Assembly (NCBI GenBank): GCA_963732005.1
Contig: CAVSXT010000004.1
Location: 1,798,001 to 1,862,000, forward strand
Direction: 5' to 3'
DNA from: JASLEW01 sp963732005
GTDB lineage: Bacteria > Acidobacteriota > Thermoanaerobaculia > Multivoradales > UBA5704
Length of the DNA: 64,000 nucleotides
Part shown: positions 36,401 through 45,149 of the stretch, piece after piece
Position numbering within the stretch: position 1 is the stretch's first letter
Layout: each line of letters starts with the position of its first letter
Notes under the pieces: model-generated
Databases searched by the model: none
What the model saw: the letters and a program-made list of their open reading frames with translations, nothing else
Told to the model about the DNA's origin: nothing
Made by a program: the position numbers and the translations under genes

Positions 36401-37074
36401 GGGCGCGCGAGCTGATCGCGCCGCAGGTCGCTCCCGGCTCCTACCAGGCGCGGCTCACCGTCGGCGGCCAGGCGACGACCGTGCCGTTCACCGTCGTCAA
36501 GGACCCGCGGTCGAGCTCCTCCCAGGCCGACCTCGAGGCGCAGCAGCGGTTCCTGCTCGACATCCGCGACCGCCTCGACGTCACCCACGACGCCCTGCGC
36601 CGGATCCGCGCCATTCGCGGCCAGCTCGCCGACCTGAGGAAGCACCTGCGTGCCGCCGAGGCCGACCGCAAGGCCGGCACCGGCCAGGCCGCCGATCCGA
36701 AGGGTTCCTCCGCCGGTCCGGCCGTGCCCAACGATCCCTTCAGCGCCGTGCGCCAGGCGGCACACGACCTGGACGCCAAGCTCACCGCCGTCGAGGAGGC
36801 CCTCTACCAGACCAAGTCCCACAGCGTCGAGGACGCGCTCAACTACCCGATCCGTCTCGACGACAAGCTCAACGGGCTGGCCCAGGAAGCGGCGCTCGGC
36901 GACTACCGGCCGACCGCCCAGGCGATCGCCGTTCGCGACCGACTGGTCAAGGCGATCGACGCCCAGCTGGCCAAGCTGGACTCCCTCCTCGCCCAGGACC
37001 TGTCGAGCTTCAACCGGCTTGCCGCCGGTGCCGGCGTGCCGACGGTGATCCCGCCCCGTACTCGGATAGACTAG
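33469..37074 (+). CDS. Giant secreted BNR-repeat (VPS10/sortilin-like) protein
   Basis: 1,201 residues with a signal peptide (LLCPALPALLLLGAPPATAGG). Residues ~55-760 form a large beta-propeller with about ten Asp-box repeats (KSTDAGRSW, KSTDAGKTW, RSTDGGASW, KSTDGGDSW, RSRDGGKTW, SEDGGRTW, KTADEGQSW, LSRDGGGHW, KTHDYGSHW). Residues ~840-950 are a low-complexity Ala/Pro/Glu linker; the C-terminal ~250 residues are a small beta domain and helices. Family members are often called glycosyl hydrolases, but no catalytic residues are evident here. Common and expanded in Acidobacteriota. Confidence 0.85.
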   Translation: MRSQLRLLCPALPALLLLGAPPATAGGANAANGLRGANAGQRTHAAAASSGFDPERWQALHWREVGPYRGGRSAAVAGVPGDRSTYYFGGTGGGVWKSTDAGRSWHSVSDGFFGGSIGAVAVAAWDPNVIYAGTGEETVRGNVSEGDGMWKSTDAGKTWKRAGLRDSRHIARIRIHPRNPDLVYAAVLGHLFGPNGERGVFRSTDGGASWTRVLHLDDQTGAVDLAMDPSNPRVLYASLWRVRRTPYSLESGGPGSGLWKSTDGGDSWTDLSHNPGLPKGTLGIIGVTVSPTAADNVYAIVEAEGGGVFRSRDGGKTWKRTSTDHELTQRAWYYDRIFADPADAESVYVVNVFFLHSKDGGKTFSAIRVPHGDNHDLWIDAADPRRMIESNDGGANVSEDGGRTWTPQDGQPTAQIYRVSTDNHFPYRILGAQQDNSALRISSRGEGNGIGSHDWQETAGGESGYILADPRHPEVVYGGSYGGFIERLNHATAEVRDINPWPDNPMGAGAADLEYRFQWNFPIAVSPHDPRVLYTGANVLFKTADEGQSWSVISPDLTRNDRSKQGPSGGPITKDNTSVEYYDTIFTVAESPVTAGVLWVGSDDGLVHLSRDGGGHWQDVTPPGLPAWAQINSIEASPFDAGAAYFAATLYKTDDDRPYLYKTHDYGSHWTRIDDGIDRAHFTRVVRADPVRRGLLYAGTQGGAYVSFDDGCCWQPLQLNLPLVPVTDLTIKDGDLVAATEGRGFWVLDDLEPLRELAADRKLTGAAVHLFTPSPAYRLAAAGGGDEQVHPGQGQNPPTGAVIDYYLREAPAAGQPPLTIEILDRDGKLIHRYTAAKPDAGAKPEAGGDKRPNGAAGAAPASPTPAGAPGQAAHTPPGTLVAPPPPAAAAAAAGAAGTGGHAAGTATGAAAPAAAAEGEGEGEREGEPEAGAEADKAAVSPDLEAAKEPHPPAAQGFNRFVWDLTYARAKGFPGMVLWARELIAPQVAPGSYQARLTVGGQATTVPFTVVKDPRSSSSQADLEAQQRFLLDIRDRLDVTHDALRRIRAIRGQLADLRKHLRAAEADRKAGTGQAADPKGSSAGPAVPNDPFSAVRQAAHDLDAKLTAVEEALYQTKSHSVEDALNYPIRLDDKLNGLAQEAALGDYRPTAQAIAVRDRLVKAIDAQLAKLDSLLAQDLSSFNRLAAGAGVPTVIPPRTRID

Positions 37075-37097
37075 GCTTCACGGGAAAAACGCGACCC

Positions 37098-38975
37098 ATG
37101 GGCACGACTCACCCCCAAGAAATGACCACCATCGCCGCCCCTTCGACGACCGCCTACCAGCTCCGCGGCTGGGATCTGTCGGAGCTGCTGACCGCGCCCA
37201 GCGAGGAGGTTATCGCCAGGCGCCTCGCCGAGCTCGAAGCCGCGCTACAGGAGTTCGAGCAGGCGCGGCAGGAGCTGCCGCCGCCGGCCGCCGCCGCGAT
37301 GTCGCAGGCAGCGCCTGCGGCGCGGGCGGCAGCGCTCTCGCCGCAGCAGCTGCTCGCCATCGTCAAGCGCTACGAGGCGATCTCCGAGCAGATCAGCGTG
37401 CTGTCGAACTACGGCTCGCTGTGGTTCAACTCCGACACCGGCAACCAGGAGGCGATCACCTTCCGCACTCGCGTGCGCCAGGCGATCACCGCGGCCACCA
37501 ACCGGATCCTTTTCTTCAGCCTGTGGTGGAAGGGCCTATCCGACGAGGAGGCGCAGTCGCTGCTGCCGCCGCCGGCCACCGACTACCGCCACTTCCTGCT
37601 CGAGCTGCGCCGGCTGTCGCCCTACACCCTCGACGAGAAATCCGAGCAGATCATCAACATCAAGGACGACAACGGCATCGGCGCGGTGACGACGCTGTAT
37701 TCCATGCTCACCAACCGCATGGAGTTTGACCTCGAGGTGGACGGCGAGGCCAGGCGCCTGACCCGCGACGCGCTCACCGGCTATGCCTTCTCCACCCGGC
37801 CCGAGCTGCGCGCCGCCGCCTACCGCGAGCTCTACCGCGTCTTCGGCCAGGAGGCGACCATCCTCGGCCAGATCTACGTCAACATCGCTCGCGACTGGCA
37901 CGAGGAGGCGGTCGGGCTGCGCGGCTACCCGTCGGCGATCGCGGTGCGCAACACCGACAACGACATCCCCGACCGCGCCGTCGAGGTGCTGCTCGAGGTG
38001 GCGCGCGCCAACGCCGCCATCTTCCAGCGCTACTTCCGCCTGAAGGCCGGCTGGCTGGGGCTCGACCGCCTGCGCCGCTACGACGTGTATGCGCCGCTCG
38101 CCAGCTCGGAGCGCAAGATCCCCTACCAGGCGGCGGTGCGCTCGGTGCTCGAGACCTTCGGCGAGTTCGACCTCCGCTTCGCCGGTCTCGCCGAGCGCGT
38201 GCTGGCCGAGAATCACCTCGACGGCGAGATCCGCAAAGGCAAGCGCGGCGGCGCCTTCTGCGCCACGGTAGTGCCGCGCCTCACCCCCTGGGTGCTGGTC
38301 AACTACACCGGCCGGGTGCGCGACGTGGCGACCCTGGCGCACGAGCTCGGCCACGCGGTCCACAGCCTGCTCGCCGAGGACCATTCGATCCTGACCCAGC
38401 ACGCCTCGCTGCCGCTCGCCGAGACCGCATCGGTGTTCGCCGAGATGCTGATCACCGACCGCCTGTTGCGCGAGGAAGCCGACCCGCTGGCGCGCCGCGA
38501 GCTGCTGGCCTCGGCGGTGGACGACGTCTATGCCACGGTGTTGCGCCAGAGCTATTTCGTGCTGTTCGAGCTCGAGGCGCACCAGGCGATCCTCGCCGGC
38601 CGCTCGCTCGAGGACCTCAACGACATCTATCTCGGCAACCTGGCCGAGCAGTTCGGCGACAGCGTCGAGGTGCCGGCCGAGTTCCGCTACGAGTGGCTGA
38701 GCATCCCGCACATCTACCACACGCCTTTCTACTGCTATGCCTACAGCTTCGGCCAGCTGCTGGTGCTGGCGCTCTACCGCCGCTACCAGGAGCAGGGAGC
38801 GGCGTTCCGGCCCGGGTACCTGAAGCTGCTGTCGTACGGCGGCTCGGCCCGGCCGCAGGCGATCCTCTCCGAGGTCGGCATCGACATGACCGACCGCTCC
38901 TTCTGGCAGGGCGGCTTCGACCTGGTGCGCCAGCGCATCGACGAGCTCGAGGCGATCCGCATCCCGAAGGCCTGA
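37098..38975 (+). CDS. M3B family oligoendopeptidase (PepF-like)
   Basis: 625 residues, cytosolic zinc peptidase acting on short peptides. Zinc site HELGH at residues 415-419 in LAHELGHAVHSLL, with the third ligand Glu in ETASVFAEML; YHTPFYCYAYSFGQLL is the conserved C-terminal substrate-binding block. Full family length. A later in-frame ATG at 37122 is possible. It starts 24 bases after the BNR gene and may share its transcript. Confidence 0.92.
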   Translation: MGTTHPQEMTTIAAPSTTAYQLRGWDLSELLTAPSEEVIARRLAELEAALQEFEQARQELPPPAAAAMSQAAPAARAAALSPQQLLAIVKRYEAISEQISVLSNYGSLWFNSDTGNQEAITFRTRVRQAITAATNRILFFSLWWKGLSDEEAQSLLPPPATDYRHFLLELRRLSPYTLDEKSEQIINIKDDNGIGAVTTLYSMLTNRMEFDLEVDGEARRLTRDALTGYAFSTRPELRAAAYRELYRVFGQEATILGQIYVNIARDWHEEAVGLRGYPSAIAVRNTDNDIPDRAVEVLLEVARANAAIFQRYFRLKAGWLGLDRLRRYDVYAPLASSERKIPYQAAVRSVLETFGEFDLRFAGLAERVLAENHLDGEIRKGKRGGAFCATVVPRLTPWVLVNYTGRVRDVATLAHELGHAVHSLLAEDHSILTQHASLPLAETASVFAEMLITDRLLREEADPLARRELLASAVDDVYATVLRQSYFVLFELEAHQAILAGRSLEDLNDIYLGNLAEQFGDSVEVPAEFRYEWLSIPHIYHTPFYCYAYSFGQLLVLALYRRYQEQGAAFRPGYLKLLSYGGSARPQAILSEVGIDMTDRSFWQGGFDLVRQRIDELEAIRIPKA

Positions 38976-38993
38976 CCCGGGTCGCGGTTTCGC

Positions 38994-41213
38994 CTAGCGC
39001 GGCGCGACGGTGACGGCCCGCAGCCGGCTGCCGGGGGCGAGGTGGACCTGGAACATCACCTTGCCGGTGCGCGCCAGGGCCAGGTCCGCGGTTCCCGCGG
39101 CGACCTCCAGCAGATCCAGCTTGGCGCCGCCGGCGTCGGTCATCTGCACCAGCGCCGGTGGCAGCGGACGGCCGACCAGGACGAGGCGGTAGCGGCCGGC
39201 GGGGAAGCAGCCGCGGAACAGGCTCCACTCGCCGGGCGCCCCGTATTGCAGCGGCTGCTCGGGGTCGGGACGCATGGCGTCGTCGGACACGTAGGCGTCG
39301 GCCGCCGGCAGCACCGCTTCAGGCAGGCAGGCGGCGGGATCGGGATCGATGCGATAGAGGCGCAGCACGGGCCCGAGCTGCAGCTCGTCCGGGATCCACT
39401 CCTGCAGCAGCGGGAAGCTGCGGAAGATCTGGTCGTAGCGGCTGGCGATCAGCCGTTGATTGTCGGTGAACAGCGCCGCGGGATCGCCGAACCGCGAGTA
39501 GGCGGAGCTCGACAGCAGCAGGTAGTCGTTCTGCGGGCTGCGCAGGTCGGCGAGCGGGATGCGGCCGGCGAATCGCTCGTATGAGATCGCGAAGCGGCCC
39601 GGTGGCAACTCGGGGGTGTAGGACTCCTTGACCAGCGCCGCCCCCTGCGGCAGGTGAGCGAGGATCCAGGCGGCGGCCTCCTCGCGCGTGCTGGGAGTCA
39701 TGTAGCCGATGGTCTGCCGGGCCGTCAGGTCGACCGGCAGCCACAGGCAGGCCACGACGAAGATGACGACAGCGAAGGCTGCGGCCGCCGCCCGGCGCCC
39801 GGCGGCGAGCTCGATCCAGGCCGTTATGCCCATCCCCAGGTAGACCGCGAGCAGCGGCAGCACCGGGTAGAGGTTGTGCTTCACCACCATGGTCATCGAC
39901 ACGATGAGCGCCAGGAAGACCGCCGGATAGGGCGCCAGCCAGAGCAGCCGCGCCAGTCTGGGATCGCGGCCGCGGGAACGGACGGCGATCAGCGCCAGGC
40001 CGCAGAGCCCGGCCGCCACCGCCGGCCAGCCGAAGCTCTCCAGCAGGTGGGCGGCGTAGAAGCCGGCGTTGCTGTCGTGGATGACCCCCAACCAGCCGTG
40101 ATGGGCGTACTGATGGGCGCCGAAGAAGACGTCCTTGCCGCCGGTGAAGGCCCGCTCGGGATAGACCAGCAGGCTCGGCATCACGGCGATCACCGAGCCG
40201 ATGGCGGCCAGCGCCGCCCAGGCCAGGCCGCCGTTCCAGTCGCGGCGGCGCAGCCGCCAGAGCCCCCAGACCGCGGCAATGCCCAGGGCCACGAAGCCGG
40301 CCGGATACTTGCTGGCGGCGGCGAGACCCGCCGCCACGCCGGCCAGCACGTAGTCGCCGCTGTGCTCGCGGTCGATCAACCGCACCACGAACAGCAGGCA
40401 GAGGGTGGCGAAGAACGCCGAGGGCACGTCGCAGGTGTTGAGGTGCGAGCCCTCGTTGTAGAGCTCGGAGAAAATGACCAGCGCCGCCGCCAGAGCGCCG
40501 GCAACGCGACCCGACCACGGCCTGGCGCCACTGCTCAACCGCACCGCCATCAGGTAAACCGGCGCCACGGTCAGCGCCGACAGCAGCGCCACCACCCCGC
40601 GCAGCAGCACCCAGGCCACCGCCAGCGGCTCCGTGCGGCCGTACACGCAGCGGACCAGCGTCGCCACCACCGCCGGAAAGCGCGCCGCGCACCAGAGCGC
40701 CAGCGCGTCGGCGTAATAGGTGAGGTGGGGATAGACGAAGGTGCGGATCAGCGGCTCGCCGCCGTTGATCGCCGTCGCCTGGTGGTAGTAGGTGCCCTCG
40801 TCGAGATAGTACCTGCCGCTCGCCTCGGAACCCAGGCCGGCGAAGCGCACGGCGAGCGCCAGCGCCAGGAGCGCCGGCAGCGCCAGCGCCGCGGCGAGGG
40901 CCCACCCCTTTCGCCCCGCCAGCCGGGCCGCAAGGCCAGCGACCAGCCAGGCGGCGCCGGCCGCGAGCAGCGCGACGATCGCGGCCCGCGACACCGGCTC
41001 GGGCACGCCGCTCCCGCCGCGGCCCCTGCTGGTGACGTCGCACAGCCACGACGCGACGACGATCGCCGCCAGCGCCAGAGCTGCCGCGCCGGAGCGGCGC
41101 CGCCACCGCCGCCACCGCCAGGCGCGATCGCCGGCGGTACCCATGTGGGCGTCAGCACCCCCGCCCTCACCGGCGGCGGCGCCGGTCTCGGATTGCAGTG
41201 CCTCGGCGGCCAC
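38994..41213 (-). CDS. PMT/ArnT-like (GT39-type) membrane glycosyltransferase
   Basis: 739 residues, about eleven membrane helices followed by a soluble C-terminal domain (~500-739). The first external loop has YYLDEGTYYHQA, the Asp-Glu site typical of polyprenyl-phosphate-sugar transferases, and SKYPAGF matches the second conserved block. It would transfer a sugar from a lipid carrier to a protein or glycan outside the membrane. Start is GTG 41213 or ATG 41144; neither has a clear ribosome site. Confidence 0.8.
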   Translation of the reverse strand: MAAEALQSETGAAAGEGGGADAHMGTAGDRAWRWRRWRRRSGAAALALAAIVVASWLCDVTSRGRGGSGVPEPVSRAAIVALLAAGAAWLVAGLAARLAGRKGWALAAALALPALLALALAVRFAGLGSEASGRYYLDEGTYYHQATAINGGEPLIRTFVYPHLTYYADALALWCAARFPAVVATLVRCVYGRTEPLAVAWVLLRGVVALLSALTVAPVYLMAVRLSSGARPWSGRVAGALAAALVIFSELYNEGSHLNTCDVPSAFFATLCLLFVVRLIDREHSGDYVLAGVAAGLAAASKYPAGFVALGIAAVWGLWRLRRRDWNGGLAWAALAAIGSVIAVMPSLLVYPERAFTGGKDVFFGAHQYAHHGWLGVIHDSNAGFYAAHLLESFGWPAVAAGLCGLALIAVRSRGRDPRLARLLWLAPYPAVFLALIVSMTMVVKHNLYPVLPLLAVYLGMGITAWIELAAGRRAAAAAFAVVIFVVACLWLPVDLTARQTIGYMTPSTREEAAAWILAHLPQGAALVKESYTPELPPGRFAISYERFAGRIPLADLRSPQNDYLLLSSSAYSRFGDPAALFTDNQRLIASRYDQIFRSFPLLQEWIPDELQLGPVLRLYRIDPDPAACLPEAVLPAADAYVSDDAMRPDPEQPLQYGAPGEWSLFRGCFPAGRYRLVLVGRPLPPALVQMTDAGGAKLDLLEVAAGTADLALARTGKVMFQVHLAPGSRLRAVTVAPR

Positions 41214-41358
41214 CGGCGTTTTCTACCACGAAAGCCTCGGGCGCCAGGGACGCCCTGGCTGCACGCCGGCAGGCTTGCCGCCACCCCACCCACTTGTCGC
41301 GCCGGGCCGGGAAGTCTATCGTGGGCGTCGTTCCGTGGGTCTCTCCCGGAGGTGGCGA

Positions 41359-43242
41359 ATGCAGAGCGCTCTCGAGTTTCGCGGCAGCGTCGTGCAGGAT
41401 TATCCCGACGTCTTCACGCCGGCGGTCCTGGCGGCCCTCGCGGTCCTGGCGCCCTGGAACGCCGACCGGCGGCTGATCATGACCGCGCGCATCGCCCGCC
41501 GGCGCGAGCGGGCGCGCTACGGCACCCGGATCGATTTCCTCGCGCCCGATGCGCTGATCCCGCGCACCACGACCCGCGTCCAGGACGCCCGCGACGGCAA
41601 GTTCACCGGCAGCGAGATCCCCGCCGACCTGCGGCGCCAATGGATCCAGGGCACCGGCCCGGCCACCCGGCCGCGGGCGACGGCCAGGGTCGGACTGCGC
41701 AACGTCGCCTACGCCCTGCTCTCCGGCGCCGACGGCTGGATGTTCGACGGCGAGGACGCGCTCGGCGAGGTCGACACCATGTCCCTCGACAACCAGCGCA
41801 ACCTGAGGCTCGCCATCGCGAAGGAGCCGCTGTTCCTGGAGGTCGCCGCCGACGTCGCCGAGGAGATGAACGAATGGGCGCGCGGCTTCCTCGGCCGCGC
41901 CATCATCGCCGACTGGCGCGCGCAGCTCGACTTCACCACCAAGATCTTCCGCCCGCGCGGGCTGCACCTCGACGATCGCCACGTGCGCGAGCGCGGCGGC
42001 GGCGGCTTCTCGGCCTCGATCGTCGACCTGGCGATGTACGTGGTCAACAACCATCACCCGCTCGGCTCCTCCGGCGCGTCGCTGGTGCTCTACCTGCCGA
42101 AGATCCAGACCGCCGAGGAGGCGGCGCTGTGGAACGACCTCCTCGCCGCCCTCGAGCGCCATCTCGGCCTCGCGGTTGGAACCATCAAGACCTACGTGCT
42201 GGTCGAGCAGATCGAGGCCAGTTTCCAGCTGATGGAGATCCGCGCCGCGCTCGGGCTCCACTTCGTCGGCTTCAACACCGGGCGCTGGGACTACATCAAC
42301 AGCGTCGCCGACGCGCTGGCCTGGAAGCGTGACTTCGTCAACCCCAACATCGACGTCATCGGCATGACCTACGGCTACATGCGCCACTACGAGGACCGCG
42401 TCCGCCGGGCGGTGAACACGCCCGATCGCGACGGCCGCTGCGCCCTCTGGCAGGGCGGCATGGAGGCCAACATCCCGGTGGGCTCGGAGGCCGGCATCGC
42501 CGCGAGCATGAAGAAGGCGGTGGCCGGCGGCGAGCGCGAGCAGCGCGAAGGAGCCAGCGGCAAGTGGGTGGCGCACTGGAAGATGGTGCACATCATGCGG
42601 CCGGTCTGGGAGCGGGCGGGCCAGGACAACCAGCTCGGGCGCCAGTTCCCGCCGCTGGTCTACACCGCCGAGGAGGCCGAGAAGCTGATTGCCCTCGAGC
42701 CGGCGCCGCGCACCGTGCGCGGCGCGCGCGACCTGCTGAGCGTCGCGGTGCAGTACGGCAACGCCTTCCTGCGTGGCTTCCAGGCGGCCGCCCTCAAGCC
42801 GGCCGACTTCTTTGGCAACGACGACGTCCTCTACCTGATGGAAGACATGGCCACCGGCGAGATCCGCGCCAGCATCCTCTGGGAATGGCTGCACAAGGAT
42901 GCCCGCTTCACCGAGGACGACGCCGAGACGGGGATCAATGCCGGCGACGCGATGACCCGGCCGCTGTTCGCCCGCCTGTTCGAGGAGGAATACGGCAAGC
43001 TGCTGCGGGCCGGCAACCGCGACGTACACGACGACTCCAAGGCGACCACCCTGCCGATCGCCCGCGCCATCGTCGAGACCTACGTCGGCAGCCAGATCAA
43101 GCTGCCCTGGTACATCGACCTGCTGGACATCAACCTCGGCCAGCACGACCTGGAAACCGCCCGCCGCCGCATTGCCCTCTACGTCGACGCGTTCCGCGAC
43201 GACGGCACCCGCCGGACGGAGAACCTCGATTTCGGCAGCTGA
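41359..43242 (+). CDS. aceB: Malate synthase
   Basis: 627 residues. Condenses glyoxylate and acetyl-CoA to malate. Visible blocks: GWMFDGEDALGE (metal/glyoxylate site), LPKIQTAEEAALW, GTIKTYVLVEQIEASFQ and FNTGRWDYINS, all typical of the malate synthase A fold, and a C-terminal helical plug with the catalytic-base region (MEDMATGEIR). About 90 residues longer than E. coli AceB. Ribosome site GGAGG seven bases before ATG 41359. No isocitrate lyase is in this window. Confidence 0.88.
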   Translation: MQSALEFRGSVVQDYPDVFTPAVLAALAVLAPWNADRRLIMTARIARRRERARYGTRIDFLAPDALIPRTTTRVQDARDGKFTGSEIPADLRRQWIQGTGPATRPRATARVGLRNVAYALLSGADGWMFDGEDALGEVDTMSLDNQRNLRLAIAKEPLFLEVAADVAEEMNEWARGFLGRAIIADWRAQLDFTTKIFRPRGLHLDDRHVRERGGGGFSASIVDLAMYVVNNHHPLGSSGASLVLYLPKIQTAEEAALWNDLLAALERHLGLAVGTIKTYVLVEQIEASFQLMEIRAALGLHFVGFNTGRWDYINSVADALAWKRDFVNPNIDVIGMTYGYMRHYEDRVRRAVNTPDRDGRCALWQGGMEANIPVGSEAGIAASMKKAVAGGEREQREGASGKWVAHWKMVHIMRPVWERAGQDNQLGRQFPPLVYTAEEAEKLIALEPAPRTVRGARDLLSVAVQYGNAFLRGFQAAALKPADFFGNDDVLYLMEDMATGEIRASILWEWLHKDARFTEDDAETGINAGDAMTRPLFARLFEEEYGKLLRAGNRDVHDDSKATTLPIARAIVETYVGSQIKLPWYIDLLDINLGQHDLETARRRIALYVDAFRDDGTRRTENLDFGS

Positions 43243-43349
43243 ACCAGCCGGCGACATCGTGGTTCCGCGATGCGGTCGCGTCCCGACCTCGGCGAACGAG
43301 CCTGGCTGGTGACCACCGAGACCGCAGCTCCCCAGGCGGGCAGGTGATC

Positions 43350-45149
43350 CTAGTCTGCCAGCTGGGAGGCCGCGCGATAGGCAGTAAAGAGGTCATAAGC
43401 GAAGTCGAGCGCGGTCGCCGGAAGCGGACCGGAGAATTGATCCTCGGGATCCTCCGCGTCACTTGCTGCCAATCGGCGCTGCCGCTTCTCGTCGATCCAC
43501 TTCTCCCACGTCGAGCGCGGATTTGCACATCGCTCGTAGGCATCGGGAACGATCCATAGCAGCTCAAAGCGGTTGACGAAGCTCTTCGTCCGGCTCAATT
43601 GGAGCAGGACCTCGTCGATGTGATTGTCCTTCATCGCGTGGCCGACCACGACGAGCCAGCCGTGCCGGGCACGTTCCAGGCCATGAAAAGTCGGCTTGAG
43701 ACGTTTACTGAAATCCAACAGCTTGCGTTCGCTCAGGGCGATCTGGGCAGGCGACAGCAGGTTGCCGTAGGGTTTGAACAAACGGAAGGATTTTGCCAAC
43801 TGCTCGAAGGTCTTGCGGGACCCCCGCTTCTCCAGACCGAGGTCCGGGAACACGCTTCCCAGGCTCAGTCGCTGCTTGCGGATTTCCGCATCGGGGCCCA
43901 GATAGGAGGAGGCTGCGGCAAAGGCTGCCCGCTCGTGGCAGCTGTCGAAGTTGGTGGTGATGATCCACGTCCATGGCATCTGCGCCAGCAGCCAATGGTG
44001 ATAAGCGAAGCCGTGGTCGAAGTATTCGAGAAGACTGCGGAAGTGCTCGTGGAATTTCCGGATGTCGCGCGGACCCTGATTCAGCTCGTGCGAGAAGATC
44101 GCCTCGAGCGGGAGCTCTAGATCCTTGGCGCTACGGGCCTCGTCGCGCAGCAAGTAGTCGATGAGCTGATCGATCGGAGCACCGGCCTTGGTCAACGGGA
44201 TCGAGGCCGAGCCGCCGGCACCCGGCAGCGCTTCGTGGAGGCAGGAGAGCCGCAGCTCGCGTGACGGAGCCGCGCCGGTGCGCTCCTTCAGGCGGCCGGT
44301 GCCACCTCCATCCTCGTCGTGCACATATCTGCGGCACGTCTCCTCCAGCAGCCACCAGGTTGGGGGCATGCCGGCACCGTAGGTCCCTTCGGCCAGTGAG
44401 GCGCCAGCGCCGGTAAACAGGACGACCGGAGTGTCCTCGCTCTGGCGCATCAACGCCTTGGCAAGCGCCTGGATGCTGGCGCTCCAGGTCTTCGCCTTCC
44501 ACTTCGCCGGGTCTGCGTCGGCGCGGGCGGACTTTTCTGGACCATAAGTGCGCAACGATGGGTGCAGCTTCCGCCGGCGCTGATAGAGCACTTCGCTGCT
44601 GCGGGTCTGCCAGGCGAACGGCTCTTCGGCACCGGCGTCGCCGCTCGGGGCCAGAGGCACGTGCGGGTAGCTGGTGATCAGGTCGTAGTCGAAGTACCGC
44701 AAACCACCTTGGCCATCGGCGAGGCTCTTCAACCTGCGGACGGCCCGTTTCATGTCCCGTTTGATGTCCTCATAGGCTGGGTTGTTGCCGGCCTGCGGCA
44801 GGTCCCAGGCGGTCGGCCGCGCCCTCTCGTCGGTTTCCGGCAGAAAGCGATCGATCAGGACCAGCCCGTGCGCCCCGTGGTTGCCAGACGGCGAAGCAAA
44901 GGCTTCGGCAAAGGCGTCCACGGCGAAGGCGCCGCACTGGACGGAACGGGCATGCAGCCACCAATCCGGCAGTCTCTCCGAGCCGTAGAGGTCTCGCGCC
45001 ACCCGCGAGCCAGCTTCCGGTGCGTCGTCGATCAGTAGTCCGACTTTGCCATAACGCTCGCGCACCCCCAGCAAGCGCTCGACGACATTCTGCTTGCGCT
45101 GCTCGCTCAGGGTGCCTCCTCCCAGCTGATCCGCAGGCAAAGAGGCCAA
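43350..45149 (-). CDS. Receiver-like domain fused to SIR2 domain (candidate immune effector)
   Basis: 599 residues. Residues ~36-200 look like a response-regulator receiver: VGLLIDDAP puts an acidic pair at 41-42, and GLVLIDRFLP puts the phospho-acceptor Asp at 100. Residues ~240-540 are SIR2: GAGAS (247-251), ITTNFD (397-402), and GHAMKDNHIDE (503-513). At the usual KxHG catalytic-His block this protein has FKPYGN, with Tyr461. SIR2 domains in phage defence degrade NAD or bind it. The gene overlaps the end of the GHKL sensor. Start is TTG 45149, or CTG 45110, which has AGGAGG four bases upstream and overlaps the sensor's TGA. Confidence 0.8.
   Translation of the reverse strand: MASLPADQLGGGTLSEQRKQNVVERLLGVRERYGKVGLLIDDAPEAGSRVARDLYGSERLPDWWLHARSVQCGAFAVDAFAEAFASPSGNHGAHGLVLIDRFLPETDERARPTAWDLPQAGNNPAYEDIKRDMKRAVRRLKSLADGQGGLRYFDYDLITSYPHVPLAPSGDAGAEEPFAWQTRSSEVLYQRRRKLHPSLRTYGPEKSARADADPAKWKAKTWSASIQALAKALMRQSEDTPVVLFTGAGASLAEGTYGAGMPPTWWLLEETCRRYVHDEDGGGTGRLKERTGAAPSRELRLSCLHEALPGAGGSASIPLTKAGAPIDQLIDYLLRDEARSAKDLELPLEAIFSHELNQGPRDIRKFHEHFRSLLEYFDHGFAYHHWLLAQMPWTWIITTNFDSCHERAAFAAASSYLGPDAEIRKQRLSLGSVFPDLGLEKRGSRKTFEQLAKSFRLFKPYGNLLSPAQIALSERKLLDFSKRLKPTFHGLERARHGWLVVVGHAMKDNHIDEVLLQLSRTKSFVNRFELLWIVPDAYERCANPRSTWEKWIDEKRQRRLAASDAEDPEDQFSGPLPATALDFAYDLFTAYRAASQLAD

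Noticed and set aside
34282..36822. 846-codon open frame on the minus strand opposite the BNR protein
   Set aside because: Composition is antisense-like and the + strand carries ten Asp-box repeats and a signal peptide.
33469..37074. Calling the BNR protein a glycosidase or sialidase
   Set aside because: Asp boxes are structural; the catalytic Arg triad and Tyr/Glu of sialidases were not seen.
41359..43242. Assigning a complete glyoxylate shunt
   Set aside because: Only malate synthase is present; isocitrate lyase is not in the window.
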